15,384 bases of DNA from Candidatus Hydrogenedentota bacterium (GCA_007116095.1 SKJD01000316.1:1-15384), one strand, 5' to 3'. Numbered from the stretch's first letter, positions 1 through 8,223 are shown. Made by a program: numbers and translations. Notes: generated by a model not told the origin, from the sequence alone.

Positions 1-140
1 GGGGGTCGGGGCCCGAGCGGGTCGCGAAAGTACTTTGCCCCATGCACCTTTTTGCCGCGCTTTCGTATGCAAGTGTCATCCATGGCCACCACAATAGGTC
101 CCGTTGTGTTTTCACAGGCCCAGACGCGCACTAAAATGCG
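1..140 (-). pseudogene. DDE-type transposase remnant, running off the left edge
   Basis: Read on the minus strand, the first 140 bases encode a stretch containing VVAMDDT, then RKRGKKVHGAKY and RDPLGP. This matches the region around the first catalytic Asp of DDE transposases of the DDE_5 / IS4-like type, where an 'a-DDT-x-x-RK-GKK-x-x-GA' block followed by 'DPLGP' is typical. The frame is open to the window edge, so the rest of the catalytic domain would lie to the left. Upstream in the same frame is a TAG stop (141-143), and just beyond it the DNA turns into a REP-like palindrome (170-198). The N-terminal part of the transposase is therefore missing or broken here. I read this as a decayed insertion sequence; the exact IS family cannot be fixed from about 45 residues. 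A plus-strand open frame over the same bases has no recognisable content. Confidence 0.6.
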
Positions 141-169
141 CTACTCCACATGGCTGCGCAGTCCCCATT

Positions 170-198
170 CGTCATGCTTGCGCAGGCAGGCATCCAGT
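170..198 (+). repeat. REP-like palindrome, copy A
   Basis: This 29-base element runs CGTCAT...ATCCAGT and contains the hairpin arms ATGCTTGC and GCAGGCAT around a GCAG loop. It differs from the composite consensus of the other copies (CGTCATTCCTGCGCAGGCAG then GAATCCAGT) at three positions. Two of these form a matched change, T to G in the left arm and A to C in the right arm, so pairing is kept; the third gives a G-T wobble. It lies next to the transposase remnant. Confidence 0.6.
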
Positions 199-250
199 GG
201 GGCATACAAACAGAACCCAACTACAGCATTACAAACCAAGGACATGCGAC

Positions 251-275
251 CCTTCGACCGCAGAGCGGTCGAAGG
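251..275. repeat. Perfect 11-bp inverted repeat with AGA loop
   Basis: CCTTCGACCGC (251-261) is followed by AGA and then its exact reverse complement (265-275). No T-run follows on either strand, so it is not a standard terminator. It may be another dispersed palindrome or a transcript 3' end stabiliser downstream of ptsI. Confidence 0.6.
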
Positions 276-296
276 CATACCCTGGGCTGTATTTAG

Positions 297-321
297 AAAA
301 GCTCCTTCGGAGCAATTTTTT
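297..321 (-). terminator. Small bidirectional terminator-like hairpin downstream of ptsI
   Basis: The stem GCTCC / GGAGC (301-313) has a three-base loop. It is flanked by AAAA on the left and AATTTTTT on the right, so both strands carry a T tract after the hairpin (four T on the minus strand, six on the plus). It sits about 145 bases beyond the ptsI stop and is the best candidate for its terminator. The stem is short, so confidence is moderate. Confidence 0.4.
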
Positions 322-457
322 GTTGGTATGGACTTTACGATTCCGCATTTCCGCATATCAGCGCTTTGTTTCCTTAAGTCTTTCCGTTAAAATGTGCCCA
401 ATGTTCATATCCGCGTCCCATTCAGGGTTGGTTCTGGGAGGGCGCCCCGGCACGCCG

Positions 458-2092
458 TCAGGCGTCAAGCACTTTTCGGGCGGCTTTGCGGGTGGAGGCG
501 ATGAGACGTGGGCTGACGCTGACCCGGGTGATGCCACAGGCGAGGATCTTCTGCATGTAGGGTTCCTGGCTGCCCAGTTCGCCGCAGAGGGAGAGTTGCT
601 TGCCGTGGGCCTTGGCGCTCTCCGCCATATGCTTCAGCAGCTCCCAGAACACCGGTTGGTCCGGATTGTAATCGTCAGCGACCAAGTCATTGTTGCGGTC
701 CACGGCGAAGAGGTACTGGATCAGATCGTTGGAGCCGATGCTGCCGAAGTCCGCTTCCCGTAAAATCTCGTTGGCGGCCATACAGGCGGAAGGCACCTCG
801 AACATCACGCCATGCTTGAGTTTGTGCCCGCTGATCCCGTCCAGGTTCTGGAGGAAGAGGGCCTTGAGCACATGGAATTGCTCGGGGTGGGAAATCATGG
901 GATAGATCACATGCACTTCGCCATAGGCGGAGGCGCGGGCAATGGCGCGGGACTGGGCGCGGAGCAGTTCGGTGCGCTTCAGCAGAAGGCGGCTCCCCCG
1001 GAACCCCAGGCAGGGATTTTCCTCTTTGGCAAGTTCCAGGAAGGGGGCGGATTTGTCACTGCCGAAATCCACCAGGCGGATATAAACCGGATTGCCGGTC
1101 ATGGCCTGTATCACCGTCACATAGCGTTGATATTGCTCATCTTCGCTCAACATGCGCTCGGCGGTGAGAAACTCAAACTCCGTGCGGTACAGCCCGATGC
1201 CCTCGCCCTGCATGGAGCAGACCCGGTCGGCCTCGCTGGCCAGGCTGATATTGGCCATGACCTCCAGGCCCTGGATGGGAGGCTCCACCTCCGCCACGGC
1301 AATACTAAGCATGCCCTGGCTGCCAAACAGGCTGATGGTCGATTCGGTGGGCCGGTGGATGATCTCGCCGGTGTTGCCGTTGACCAGCACCTCGTCGCCG
1401 GGCATGATCAAGTTGTGGATATCTTTGATCGCGGAGACAGCCGGGATACCCAGCGCCCGCGCCAGGATGGCCGTGTGGGATGCCGGCCCGCCGCGTTCGG
1501 TCACAAAGCCGACGATGCGCGCGGTATCGAGGGAGACCGTCTCGCTGGGAAAAAGTTCTTCCGCGACGACCACCAGCAAATCTTCGTCGCTGGTGGTGTG
1601 TTGGTGTCTGCGTGTGCTTTCCGGGTCATCCTGCCGGAGCACCGACAAGAGCCGTTGCCGAATCTCGCTGATATCAGAGAAACGTTCGCGGATGTACGCA
1701 TCGTTCACCTGGCCCAGCAGCGTCTCGTAGAAATCCAGCGCTTTACCAAAGGCCATTTCGGCATTGAGGCGCTTATTTTCTATAATTTCGTAGGCGCGTT
1801 CGAGTAAAATTTTGTCTTCCAGCATCATCTTTTGCGCCAGAAAGATATTGGCTTGCGCCCTGCCTATCCGCTCGGTAACTTCATCAATAATGGCGTCCAG
1901 TTGCGCGGCGGCAATCGAAACCGCCGCCCCAAGCCGCGCCTTCTCGTCCTCCAGCAATTCCTCGGGCACGTTATAATAAGGCACCGCCTTGGTATTATCA
2001 CTGGACAAACGCATGGCCCGAGCCACCACGATGCCTTCGCTAAGCGGCAAGCCCTTAAAACGTCGTTCACGCTCTGCCCTGACAAAATTCAT
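458..2092 (-). CDS. ptsI: Phosphoenolpyruvate-protein phosphotransferase (PTS enzyme I)
   Basis: This cytoplasmic enzyme takes phosphate from PEP onto a histidine and passes it to HPr, the first step of the phosphotransferase system. The product is about 544 residues (E. coli EI is 575). The swivelling phospho-histidine domain shows GGPASHTAILAR with the active His at 206. The PEP-binding barrel shows GLYRTEF, RLVDFGSDK, NPCLGFRGSR, GSIGSNDLIQYLFAVDRNN, and CGEL with Cys 503, the catalytic acid position. All key residues are intact. I chose ATG 2092 because the protein from there begins shortly before the family-typical LPLSEGIVVARA; an in-frame start at 2170 would add a non-homologous leader. 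An AGGA lies 14 bases upstream, a loose ribosome site. No ptsH, HPr kinase or EII gene is in the window, so whether it serves sugar transport or a regulatory PTS cannot be told. Confidence 0.96.
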   Translation of the reverse strand: MNFVRAERERRFKGLPLSEGIVVARAMRLSSDNTKAVPYYNVPEELLEDEKARLGAAVSIAAAQLDAIIDEVTERIGRAQANIFLAQKMMLEDKILLERAYEIIENKRLNAEMAFGKALDFYETLLGQVNDAYIRERFSDISEIRQRLLSVLRQDDPESTRRHQHTTSDEDLLVVVAEELFPSETVSLDTARIVGFVTERGGPASHTAILARALGIPAVSAIKDIHNLIMPGDEVLVNGNTGEIIHRPTESTISLFGSQGMLSIAVAEVEPPIQGLEVMANISLASEADRVCSMQGEGIGLYRTEFEFLTAERMLSEDEQYQRYVTVIQAMTGNPVYIRLVDFGSDKSAPFLELAKEENPCLGFRGSRLLLKRTELLRAQSRAIARASAYGEVHVIYPMISHPEQFHVLKALFLQNLDGISGHKLKHGVMFEVPSACMAANEILREADFGSIGSNDLIQYLFAVDRNNDLVADDYNPDQPVFWELLKHMAESAKAHGKQLSLCGELGSQEPYMQKILACGITRVSVSPRLIASTRKAARKVLDA

Positions 2093-2168
2093 AATGCGCA
2101 GTCCATTCCTAACACACCATGGCTCCGACCCCGGGTATTCGGGCATTGACCTTGTTCGACACCGCGTC

Positions 2169-2177
2169 ACAATACCA
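2169..2177 (-). promoter_or_regulatory. Possible extended -10 promoter for ptsI
   Basis: On the minus strand TGG-TATTGT forms an extended -10 element (4 of 6 matches to TATAAT plus the TG). It would start transcription about 70 bases before the ptsI ATG. No good -35 is seen at 17 bases. This is a weak, single-sequence call. Confidence 0.25.
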
Positions 2178-2332
2178 CAAATTACGGAAAAAGCACCACC
2201 CGCACGGAACGAAAAACGACCGACCTGTATTAAGGTATCACGTGCTGTTCATTTTTCACCATGGATATGTATCCTGTCGGTACGTATGCCGACGCGCCAG
2301 CAAGTGCAGTTATTGCGAAAGGATCCTGATCT

Positions 2333-4669
2333 TTGACCTACATTAATATTAACCCACAGCATTGCATGTTTATTCGGGTTTGCCTGCTGCTCTGCCTCAT
2401 CCCCGCCATGAACGCGGCGGCTTTTTTTCGCAACAGCGAGGAATACCGCTCCATAAATACGGATATGTACGAGATCAGCATCGCCCGGAACGGTCTGACG
2501 GATTTGCTGTTGCTCTCCGGGGAATCAATTTTCGAGTCGGCGCATGTCCGCTATCAGTTGGCCGGGGGGCGCGACCAGCATGCCAACCTACCGGGCCGCA
2601 ACACAAACCGCCAGGAGGTGCAAGATAGGCTGGGCCAGGGCCAGGGCTTTGTCTTCGCCCACCGCAACCTGGAATGGTACATTCGCGCCTATCCCACCAA
2701 GCCCTTTATCGCGGTGCAGGCGGTTTACGTAAACACCGGCCGGAACCCAGTCCGGGTGGAGCGTTTGAGCCCCTGGGCCGTGCAAAGTGATCGAGGCAAC
2801 GGCGCGTTCAGCCTGGGCGCGAACGCGGAGAACGTCCGTATCCTGCCTACTGCGGACGGTGCGCCGAACCTGGCTTCGGCCACGGGCCCGATACAAAGCG
2901 AAGACAGCCTAATGCTCTACAATCCCACGACCGGCCGCAGCCTGATCGCCGGTTTCCTGACCGCCAACGATGGGCGTGGGGTGATCACTCTGGAGCGGGA
3001 TTCGAACACCCCCAACCACGCTTTCACCGGTTTCCGGGCCGATTGCGTCTATGATCCGCCGGTCGAGCTGGCTCCGGGTGAGCGCCTGGAGTCAGAGGTC
3101 TTCTACCTTGGCATTACGGAATCGGAAGCATTGCTCGGCATGGAACGCTATGCCAAGGCCTTCGCCGTGGTCAATGGGGTACGTGAGCCGGAATCGGCCC
3201 TGCCCAGCGGCTTCCGGCTGCGCATCCCGGAACAGGCGACGCCCCTCTACGGCGCAACGGTGGCCGCGTGGCTCGAAGAGGCGGCCATCACCCCGAACGA
3301 CCATTTCAACACCTTGCTCTGGGACGCCTCCTGGTTGACTGCGCCGGATCGCCTGGAAGCGAATCCGCAGCACCTGCGCGAAGGCTTTGCCCCGCTCCTG
3401 GAAGCCGCCCAGACACTGGGCTACGTATCACTACTTGAGGTCGCCCCGCTGCTCTGCACGGATCCCGCCCAACGCAGTGACCAAATTGCAGCAGACGCCT
3501 GGATGCCGTTGCGCGAGACCGCACGGAATCGCTTCGCGCCCCATACCCATGTACTCGACATAACCCATCCGGAGTCGGAGCAATACCTCCGCCAGCAGAT
3601 GCAGCAGGTTCTGGACTGGGGCTTCGCGGGCGTGCTTGCGCAACATGCGGACGCGGCCTTTTACGCGACGCTGCCAGAGGACGGCCCCACGGCGCTCCGG
3701 CGTGTGCATACGGCGCTGGAAACGCTGCGCGGCGCCCTGCCCGATGCGGCTCCGTTCATCGTCTCGCCAGCCACCATGCACACCGGCCTGCATGCGGACT
3801 ACGCCCTGATGGATGGGGGGCTCACGCCGGGCAGTGCGGGAACCCTGGAACAACGCAACGCCCGGACGGCCGCCCGCTTCCACCTGACGCCCAGCCTCTT
3901 CGAGGGCGTGTTCCAAAGCTGGACCGCGCCGGCGCATGTTGACAACCCGGCCAACCTGGCGGCCTGGCGACAGACCCTGTCGCAGATGGCCCTCAGCGGC
4001 GGGACTGTGCTGCTGCCCTGGCGGCCCGATCTTTCCCCGGAACTGGTGAATACACTGAGCGCCTTGTTGCCCCCCTCCGGCAAGACGGCCCGCCCCGCCA
4101 ACGTGGCTCCGGATGCTCCCATCGGTATCTGGCACGCACCCATCTATCGGGACGGACAGAGCCTGCATCTGTTGGGCCTACAGCATCTTGAAGGCGAAGA
4201 CGCCCAGCAGGTCAACCTGGCGTTTCATCAGGTAGGGCTGGACCCCTCCACCTACTACACCGTCTTTGACCTGTGGCAACGGCAGTACTTCGGAACCGCC
4301 CAGGGCCAACTTAGCGTACAGGTCGCTCCGGGCCACACCCGCCTCTTATTGCTGCGTCCCCATGAGAACCGCCCCGCTCTGCAATGGGTCGAAAATCAAT
4401 CCCCACCCTGGTCGACCCGACACGGCGTCGCCCGCTGGGACGCCACGGACCGCTCGCTCAAGGGACAATTCCAGGGCCGCCGCGATGAACACGCACGTGT
4501 GCGCGTTTCCGTGCCGGAGCCGTGGCGTTTTCTTGACGCTTTCAGCGGTCCCGGGGAAATGCAGGCCACCCTGGCGGATCAGATCGTGGAACTCAACGTC
4601 CATCCCCGACATGACGGCCCCATCGATTGGGAAATCCGCTTCCACGACGGTCGCTCCTCAACCCCTTAA
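2333..4669 (+). CDS. Secreted GH-D clan (alpha-galactosidase-like, GH36/27 type) protein, probably not a standard hydrolase
   Basis: The start is TTG 2333, chosen because AAAGGA lies 9 bases upstream; the in-frame ATG 2366 has no such site. Residues 12-31 form a hydrophobic signal peptide ending in an NAAA site, so the protein is exported. Residues about 35-290 look like the N-terminal beta-sandwich of GH36 enzymes. A barrel follows, with the family order: a 'VLDITHPESEQYL' segment near 407-419 (usual 'lD-t-P-v-~-yl'), then WGFAGVLAQ, and later LSGGTVLLP and LLPPSGKTARP, as in the ends of GH36 barrels. A C-terminal sandwich closes the 778 residues. At the expected nucleophile (usual K-x-D) the sequence has L435-A-Q437, and the acid/base Asp of the usual R-x-x-x-D appears as Gly within ALMDGGLTP (491-499). 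Fold assignment is moderate and substrate unknown. It is divergent from ptsI, and no sugar transporter adjoins it. Confidence 0.7.
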   Translation: MTYININPQHCMFIRVCLLLCLIPAMNAAAFFRNSEEYRSINTDMYEISIARNGLTDLLLLSGESIFESAHVRYQLAGGRDQHANLPGRNTNRQEVQDRLGQGQGFVFAHRNLEWYIRAYPTKPFIAVQAVYVNTGRNPVRVERLSPWAVQSDRGNGAFSLGANAENVRILPTADGAPNLASATGPIQSEDSLMLYNPTTGRSLIAGFLTANDGRGVITLERDSNTPNHAFTGFRADCVYDPPVELAPGERLESEVFYLGITESEALLGMERYAKAFAVVNGVREPESALPSGFRLRIPEQATPLYGATVAAWLEEAAITPNDHFNTLLWDASWLTAPDRLEANPQHLREGFAPLLEAAQTLGYVSLLEVAPLLCTDPAQRSDQIAADAWMPLRETARNRFAPHTHVLDITHPESEQYLRQQMQQVLDWGFAGVLAQHADAAFYATLPEDGPTALRRVHTALETLRGALPDAAPFIVSPATMHTGLHADYALMDGGLTPGSAGTLEQRNARTAARFHLTPSLFEGVFQSWTAPAHVDNPANLAAWRQTLSQMALSGGTVLLPWRPDLSPELVNTLSALLPPSGKTARPANVAPDAPIGIWHAPIYRDGQSLHLLGLQHLEGEDAQQVNLAFHQVGLDPSTYYTVFDLWQRQYFGTAQGQLSVQVAPGHTRLLLLRPHENRPALQWVENQSPPWSTRHGVARWDATDRSLKGQFQGRRDEHARVRVSVPEPWRFLDAFSGPGEMQATLADQIVELNVHPRHDGPIDWEIRFHDGRSSTP

Positions 4670-4704
4670 AATCAGCGCACAGGCACATGAGCATGAATGT
4701 TTTC

Positions 4705-4734
4705 TTGACATAATCCGGGCTGCTAGTGTAAAAC
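4705..4734 (+). promoter_or_regulatory. Possible sigma-70 promoter
   Basis: A perfect TTGACA (4705-4710) is followed after 18 bases by TAAAAC (4729-4734), a 4 of 6 match to the -10 consensus. It is the weakest of the three candidates in this gap. Confidence 0.3.
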
Positions 4735-4758
4735 CATAGCTTGGAATACATTGTGCTG

Positions 4759-4767
4759 TGGTATAAT
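4759..4767 (+). promoter_or_regulatory. Extended -10 promoter motif TGGTATAAT
   Basis: A perfect TATAAT (4762-4767) is preceded by TGG, making an extended -10. A TTGGAA (4741-4746) lies 15 bases upstream, shorter than usual spacing. The sequence from 4760 to 4776 recurs at 4912-4928 with 14 of 17 identical bases. Confidence 0.45.
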
Positions 4768-4890
4768 TCGATTGGATACATCCGTAATCGCATGCAATTT
4801 GCCTGCGGGCCGTGCATGCGAAACCGTGAATCCGTTCGATAACTGGAATTGTTGCAAGCAACCGGGTGGATATCATTGCTTACAAAATTC

Positions 4891-4919
4891 TTTACTCATA
4901 CCACATATTGGGGTATAAT
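4891..4919 (+). promoter_or_regulatory. Sigma-70 promoter for the protease gene
   Basis: TTTACT (4891-4896) and a perfect TATAAT (4914-4919) are separated by 17 bases, the optimal spacing. Transcription would start near 4926. This is the best promoter in the window and faces the dockerin protease gene. Confidence 0.6.
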
Positions 4920-5057
4920 GAGATTAGAGCAGAATCAATAGTAGGAAGGGGAAGCAGCAGGCTCCCAGAGAAAATGTAGCGATAGGCAGGACGGTGCGAC
5001 GCCTGCCCATCGGGGGTGTATTGAATGCTGTATGGCGCTCAGAAGGGCTTTATCACA

Positions 5058-8000
5058 ATGAAAATGAAAAACGCAGCGAAAACGTTGACAGGTCGGACAG
5101 GGTCACTCCTACTGGTTATGTTGTTGGTGGGAGCCATCCTGCCGCTACACGCGCAGAATCTGCCGCCCGGGGAACGTTTTGAGCCCTCGGATGTGCCTTG
5201 GGATCCAGCCTTGCTGGAGCAATCCGACAAGGCTATATACGGGGAAGATGACCGCATTGATGTCTATGAGGAGACCGACCCCGAGCGGCGCGCCTGGGCG
5301 GCTTCTGTCGCCGCTATTGTGCCGGCACAGTTTCTGGTGCGGGACGGTCGTGGAAATTATGTATTAAATCCGCTTGAATATGGCTTTAACGGCATACCGG
5401 TCTGCGATGATGTTCGCTTCGCCGGACAACCGATTGGCGCCACGTGTACCGCTTTCATGGTTGGCAGCGACATTATTGCCACCGCCGGACACTGCCTCTT
5501 TCCTTTTGAGCTGGACAATTATTACATTGTCTTCGGCTATGAAATGGAAGATGAAGACACCCCCATCCTGGTGTTCAGCCCGAACCAGGTGTATGAAGTC
5601 GAAGAAATTATTGACTGGGCGCTCATGGGCCCCTTGGACCATGCCTTGTTCCGGGTGGACCGCCCCATTACCGCCCCCGAGGCAACGCCATTGCCCTTGC
5701 GGCGGGACGGCCAGATCGAATTGGATGAAAATGTGGGCACCATCGGGCACCCCACCGGTTTGCCCAAGAAGATAGCCTTTGGCGAAGATACTGTTGTTAC
5801 TGAAAACAGCCATCCCTTCTATTTTGGCGCCAACATCGATGTATTTGGCGGCAACTCCGGGGGGCCTGTATTTAACGCCGAAACAGGGCTGGTAGAGGGC
5901 ATAGCCGTACGTTCTTCCTTTCCGGAATTTGAAATGCGGGGTAATTGTACGGATGTGGTCTCATATCCCGACGATCACTTCGTCCAAACCGAAGTAAGCC
6001 GTTCCGTTGTCTTTGCGGAACTCGTCCCCGAGTCGGCCTTTGACCCGGCCATGATGGAGTTCAAGGTCCTTCCGACCCTGACAAACAACGGCAACCCCGT
6101 TGTGGCCGCGAGCTGGGTGCTGCCCACGCTGGCTCGCTTCCAGCAAGTCCATCTGGTGCGAAGCGCCGGGCATTTCCCGACTTCGCTGGAAGACGGCCGG
6201 GTGCTGGTCAGTGGCGATGACATCGAATCCTACGTGGACCGCAATGTGCAGTCCGGGGTCACCTATTTCTACAGTCTGATCGCCGAAGTGGACGACCCCA
6301 TCTATCCCTTAGTGATTGCGCATGATACCGCCAAGGCCGGTGAACTGGGCAAACCCGAACTGACCCAGGGCTTCGGCGTCTTCTCCGAAGACAACATCTC
6401 GGTGAGCACGCTCGAATACTCGCAAATCACCTTCACACCGGTGGATGCGCCGCGGGGTGAACTGGGAACCCAACGTTTCGTGGACAACACCTCCTATGAG
6501 GTCACCTTCACGCCGGATGTCTATGAGCTCCCCGTTCCCCGCCGGGATTCACAAGGCCAGGCCTATCGACTCCACCTGACGAATGATGGCATCGCCAATT
6601 TCAGGCTGGGTGAGTCAGTACCCTTCTTTGGTCGCTACTACAGCAACGTGTTTTTCGGCGCCAATGGCTTTATCAGCTTCCGCCGTCTGAATCCCGACAG
6701 TGAACTGAACTTCCCCAGTCTGGAATCGCACCTGGCCCTCCCCCGCATCTCGTACCTCTTCACGGATTTGTCACCGGATGCGGGCGGCGAACTCTGGGCG
6801 CGTGAACTGGAGGATCGCGTGGTCTTTACCATGCAGAATGTGGTGGAACGCCGCGGCGGCTTCGCCCAGCCGGCGCCACACCCCAGCACCGTGCAGGTTG
6901 AGCTGTTCTACAGCGGCCATATCCGCTTAACGTACCTGGAACTGGGAGCCCAGGATGCGATAGTCGGCATCAGCGCCGGTCGCGGGCTTCCCTTCGATGT
7001 GACCGAACTGGCCGCCGACCTCCAGGCCACACCGATCTACATCGACTTTGAAAACAAGCCGGAAATCGCCCAACGGATCAGCGTGGATCCGATTCCGAAC
7101 AAGTGGGTCTATGCCGGCCAAACGGTGCGCTTTGATGCGCAGGCCCGCGTGCCGGAGCACGCCACGGGCGCCCCGAAGCTGACCGCGGAATGGACGGGCT
7201 CAGGTCCGGCGCCCTTCGGGGACAACGGAGACGGCACGGGCTCCTTCGTGTGGCGCACCTCCTTCCTGGACAGCGGTGATTTCACGGTGCGCATTCATGC
7301 GACCCTGAACAACAAGACCGCCTACCAGGATGTAAAGGTCACGGTATACGATGTGTTCTTCAAGCCGGAGGCGCGGAACCTGGCCATCGCCACGGGCAAG
7401 CCCGGAGAAGACCCGACCGCCAGCCGCACCGTGGAGTTGGAGGACCGTCTGACCGCGCGTTATGAATTCTATCACCCGCTGGCGGAAGAACTGGCCGCCT
7501 TCTACGGCGAAGGTCCGACCATGCTCTACTGGTTCCGCAATGGGACGAAGATGCCCGGCCTGACCAACAGCCGCAGTGTGCCTCCGTCCTTCACCCAGGG
7601 TGGCGATCAGTGGACTTTCCGCGTGATTCCGTACACCAGCACCTACATCCGGGGCCTGGACGCGGTGTCGCCGGTTGTGACCGTCAGTGCGGCTCCGACT
7701 ATTACTTCCGTCTCCCCCGCCACCGGTCCCAAGGAGGGCGGCTACAATGTAATCCTGCGCGGACATCGCTTCGATAACACCCTGGAGGTGCGCTTCGGCT
7801 CCGCCAAGGCGACCCAATTCCAGGTGCTGAACAACGAATCCATCGAAGTGATCACGCCGCGCAATCCGGCTGGCCCGGTGGATGTCTACGTGCGCACCCA
7901 GAAAGGGGAGGGCGTCCTGCATGGCGGCTACACCTACCTGGAGCCGGGCGAGACGATCATCAAGGCCGACGTCAACAATGACGGCCGTGTTGATGCGCAA

Positions 8001-8150
8001 GACCTCCAACTGGTCATCAACGCCCTGCTGGGACTGGATAACGATGAGGATGCGGACAAGGACCTGGAAATCAACCCCGACGTAAACCGCGACGGGGTGG
8101 TCAATGCCCAGGACGTCCAATTGGTCATCAAGCACAGCCTGGGACGCTAA
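5058..8150 (+). CDS. Secreted V8/trypsin-like serine protease with beta-sandwich, IPT and C-terminal dockerin modules
   Basis: I chose ATG 5058: AGAAGGG sits 10 bases upstream and the product begins MKMKNAAKTL, followed by a hydrophobic core and an 'LHA' cleavage site, a standard signal peptide. An in-frame ATG at 5025 would put 11 extra residues before it. The protein has 1030 residues. The S1 protease domain (about 80-300) shows ATAGHC (His 145), DHALFRV (Asp 194) and GNSGGP (Ser 267), a complete triad. Next come a fibronectin III-like stretch (about 343-415), a beta-sandwich with 'FFGANGFISF' (about 500-650), an Ig/PKD-like stretch (about 678-765), another Ig-like part, an IPT/TIG domain (about 880-961) and a type I dockerin (970-1030). 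The dockerin has two calcium loops, DVNNDGRVDAQD and DVNRDGVVNAQD. It should be an active extracellular endopeptidase docked to a cohesin elsewhere; no cohesin is in the window. It has its own promoter and terminator. Confidence 0.92.
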   Translation: MKMKNAAKTLTGRTGSLLLVMLLVGAILPLHAQNLPPGERFEPSDVPWDPALLEQSDKAIYGEDDRIDVYEETDPERRAWAASVAAIVPAQFLVRDGRGNYVLNPLEYGFNGIPVCDDVRFAGQPIGATCTAFMVGSDIIATAGHCLFPFELDNYYIVFGYEMEDEDTPILVFSPNQVYEVEEIIDWALMGPLDHALFRVDRPITAPEATPLPLRRDGQIELDENVGTIGHPTGLPKKIAFGEDTVVTENSHPFYFGANIDVFGGNSGGPVFNAETGLVEGIAVRSSFPEFEMRGNCTDVVSYPDDHFVQTEVSRSVVFAELVPESAFDPAMMEFKVLPTLTNNGNPVVAASWVLPTLARFQQVHLVRSAGHFPTSLEDGRVLVSGDDIESYVDRNVQSGVTYFYSLIAEVDDPIYPLVIAHDTAKAGELGKPELTQGFGVFSEDNISVSTLEYSQITFTPVDAPRGELGTQRFVDNTSYEVTFTPDVYELPVPRRDSQGQAYRLHLTNDGIANFRLGESVPFFGRYYSNVFFGANGFISFRRLNPDSELNFPSLESHLALPRISYLFTDLSPDAGGELWARELEDRVVFTMQNVVERRGGFAQPAPHPSTVQVELFYSGHIRLTYLELGAQDAIVGISAGRGLPFDVTELAADLQATPIYIDFENKPEIAQRISVDPIPNKWVYAGQTVRFDAQARVPEHATGAPKLTAEWTGSGPAPFGDNGDGTGSFVWRTSFLDSGDFTVRIHATLNNKTAYQDVKVTVYDVFFKPEARNLAIATGKPGEDPTASRTVELEDRLTARYEFYHPLAEELAAFYGEGPTMLYWFRNGTKMPGLTNSRSVPPSFTQGGDQWTFRVIPYTSTYIRGLDAVSPVVTVSAAPTITSVSPATGPKEGGYNVILRGHRFDNTLEVRFGSAKATQFQVLNNESIEVITPRNPAGPVDVYVRTQKGEGVLHGGYTYLEPGETIIKADVNNDGRVDAQDLQLVINALLGLDNDEDADKDLEINPDVNRDGVVNAQDVQLVIKHSLGR

Positions 8151-8189
8151 GCACCATGCGCTTAACAGGCGCCTATAGCTGAGTTAACT

Positions 8190-8223
8190 GCCGTCATGGG
8201 CTCGAACCCATGGCGGCGTTTTT
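8190..8223 (+). terminator. Rho-independent terminator after the dockerin protease
   Basis: An 11-bp stem (8190-8200 with 8207-8217, one G-T pair) closes a CTCGAA loop and is followed by G and five T. It lies 40 bases beyond the protease stop codon. The ATG at 8210 that would open the next reading frame lies inside its right arm. Confidence 0.88.

Larger units (their letters stand above)
144..457. other. Non-coding stretch between transposase remnant and ptsI
   Basis: No convincing gene is seen here. The stretch holds the REP-like copy A, a perfect 11-bp palindrome (251-275) and a terminator-like hairpin (297-321). Short open frames exist on both strands, but their translations are repeat-derived and show no family motif or ribosome binding site. 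Confidence 0.6.
4670..5057 (+). other. AT-richer leader region upstream of the dockerin protease
   Basis: No gene is seen. The stretch holds three promoter-like motifs in tandem and, close to the protease start, a possible hairpin pairing GGCAGG (4985-4990) with CCTGCC (5002-5007). From the last promoter the transcript would carry a leader of about 130 bases. I recognise no known riboswitch class in it. Confidence 0.55.

Noticed and set aside
104..763. Plus-strand open frame crossing the ptsI 3' end
   Set aside because: It runs through a REP-like element and antisense to ptsI, with no domain or ribosome site.
937..1807. Long plus-strand open frame opposite ptsI
   Set aside because: It is antisense to a gene with unmistakable enzyme I motifs, and its translation shows no family motif; GC-rich coding DNA often leaves such frames open.
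4926..5057. Riboswitch in the protease leader
   Set aside because: A GGCAGG/CCTGCC pairing exists, but the conserved bases of classes I know, including c-di-GMP-I, are not found.
7200..8135. Minus-strand open frame of about 310 codons opposite the IPT and dockerin modules
   Set aside because: It mirrors the dockerin repeats and has no signal of its own. The plus-strand reading has clear domains.
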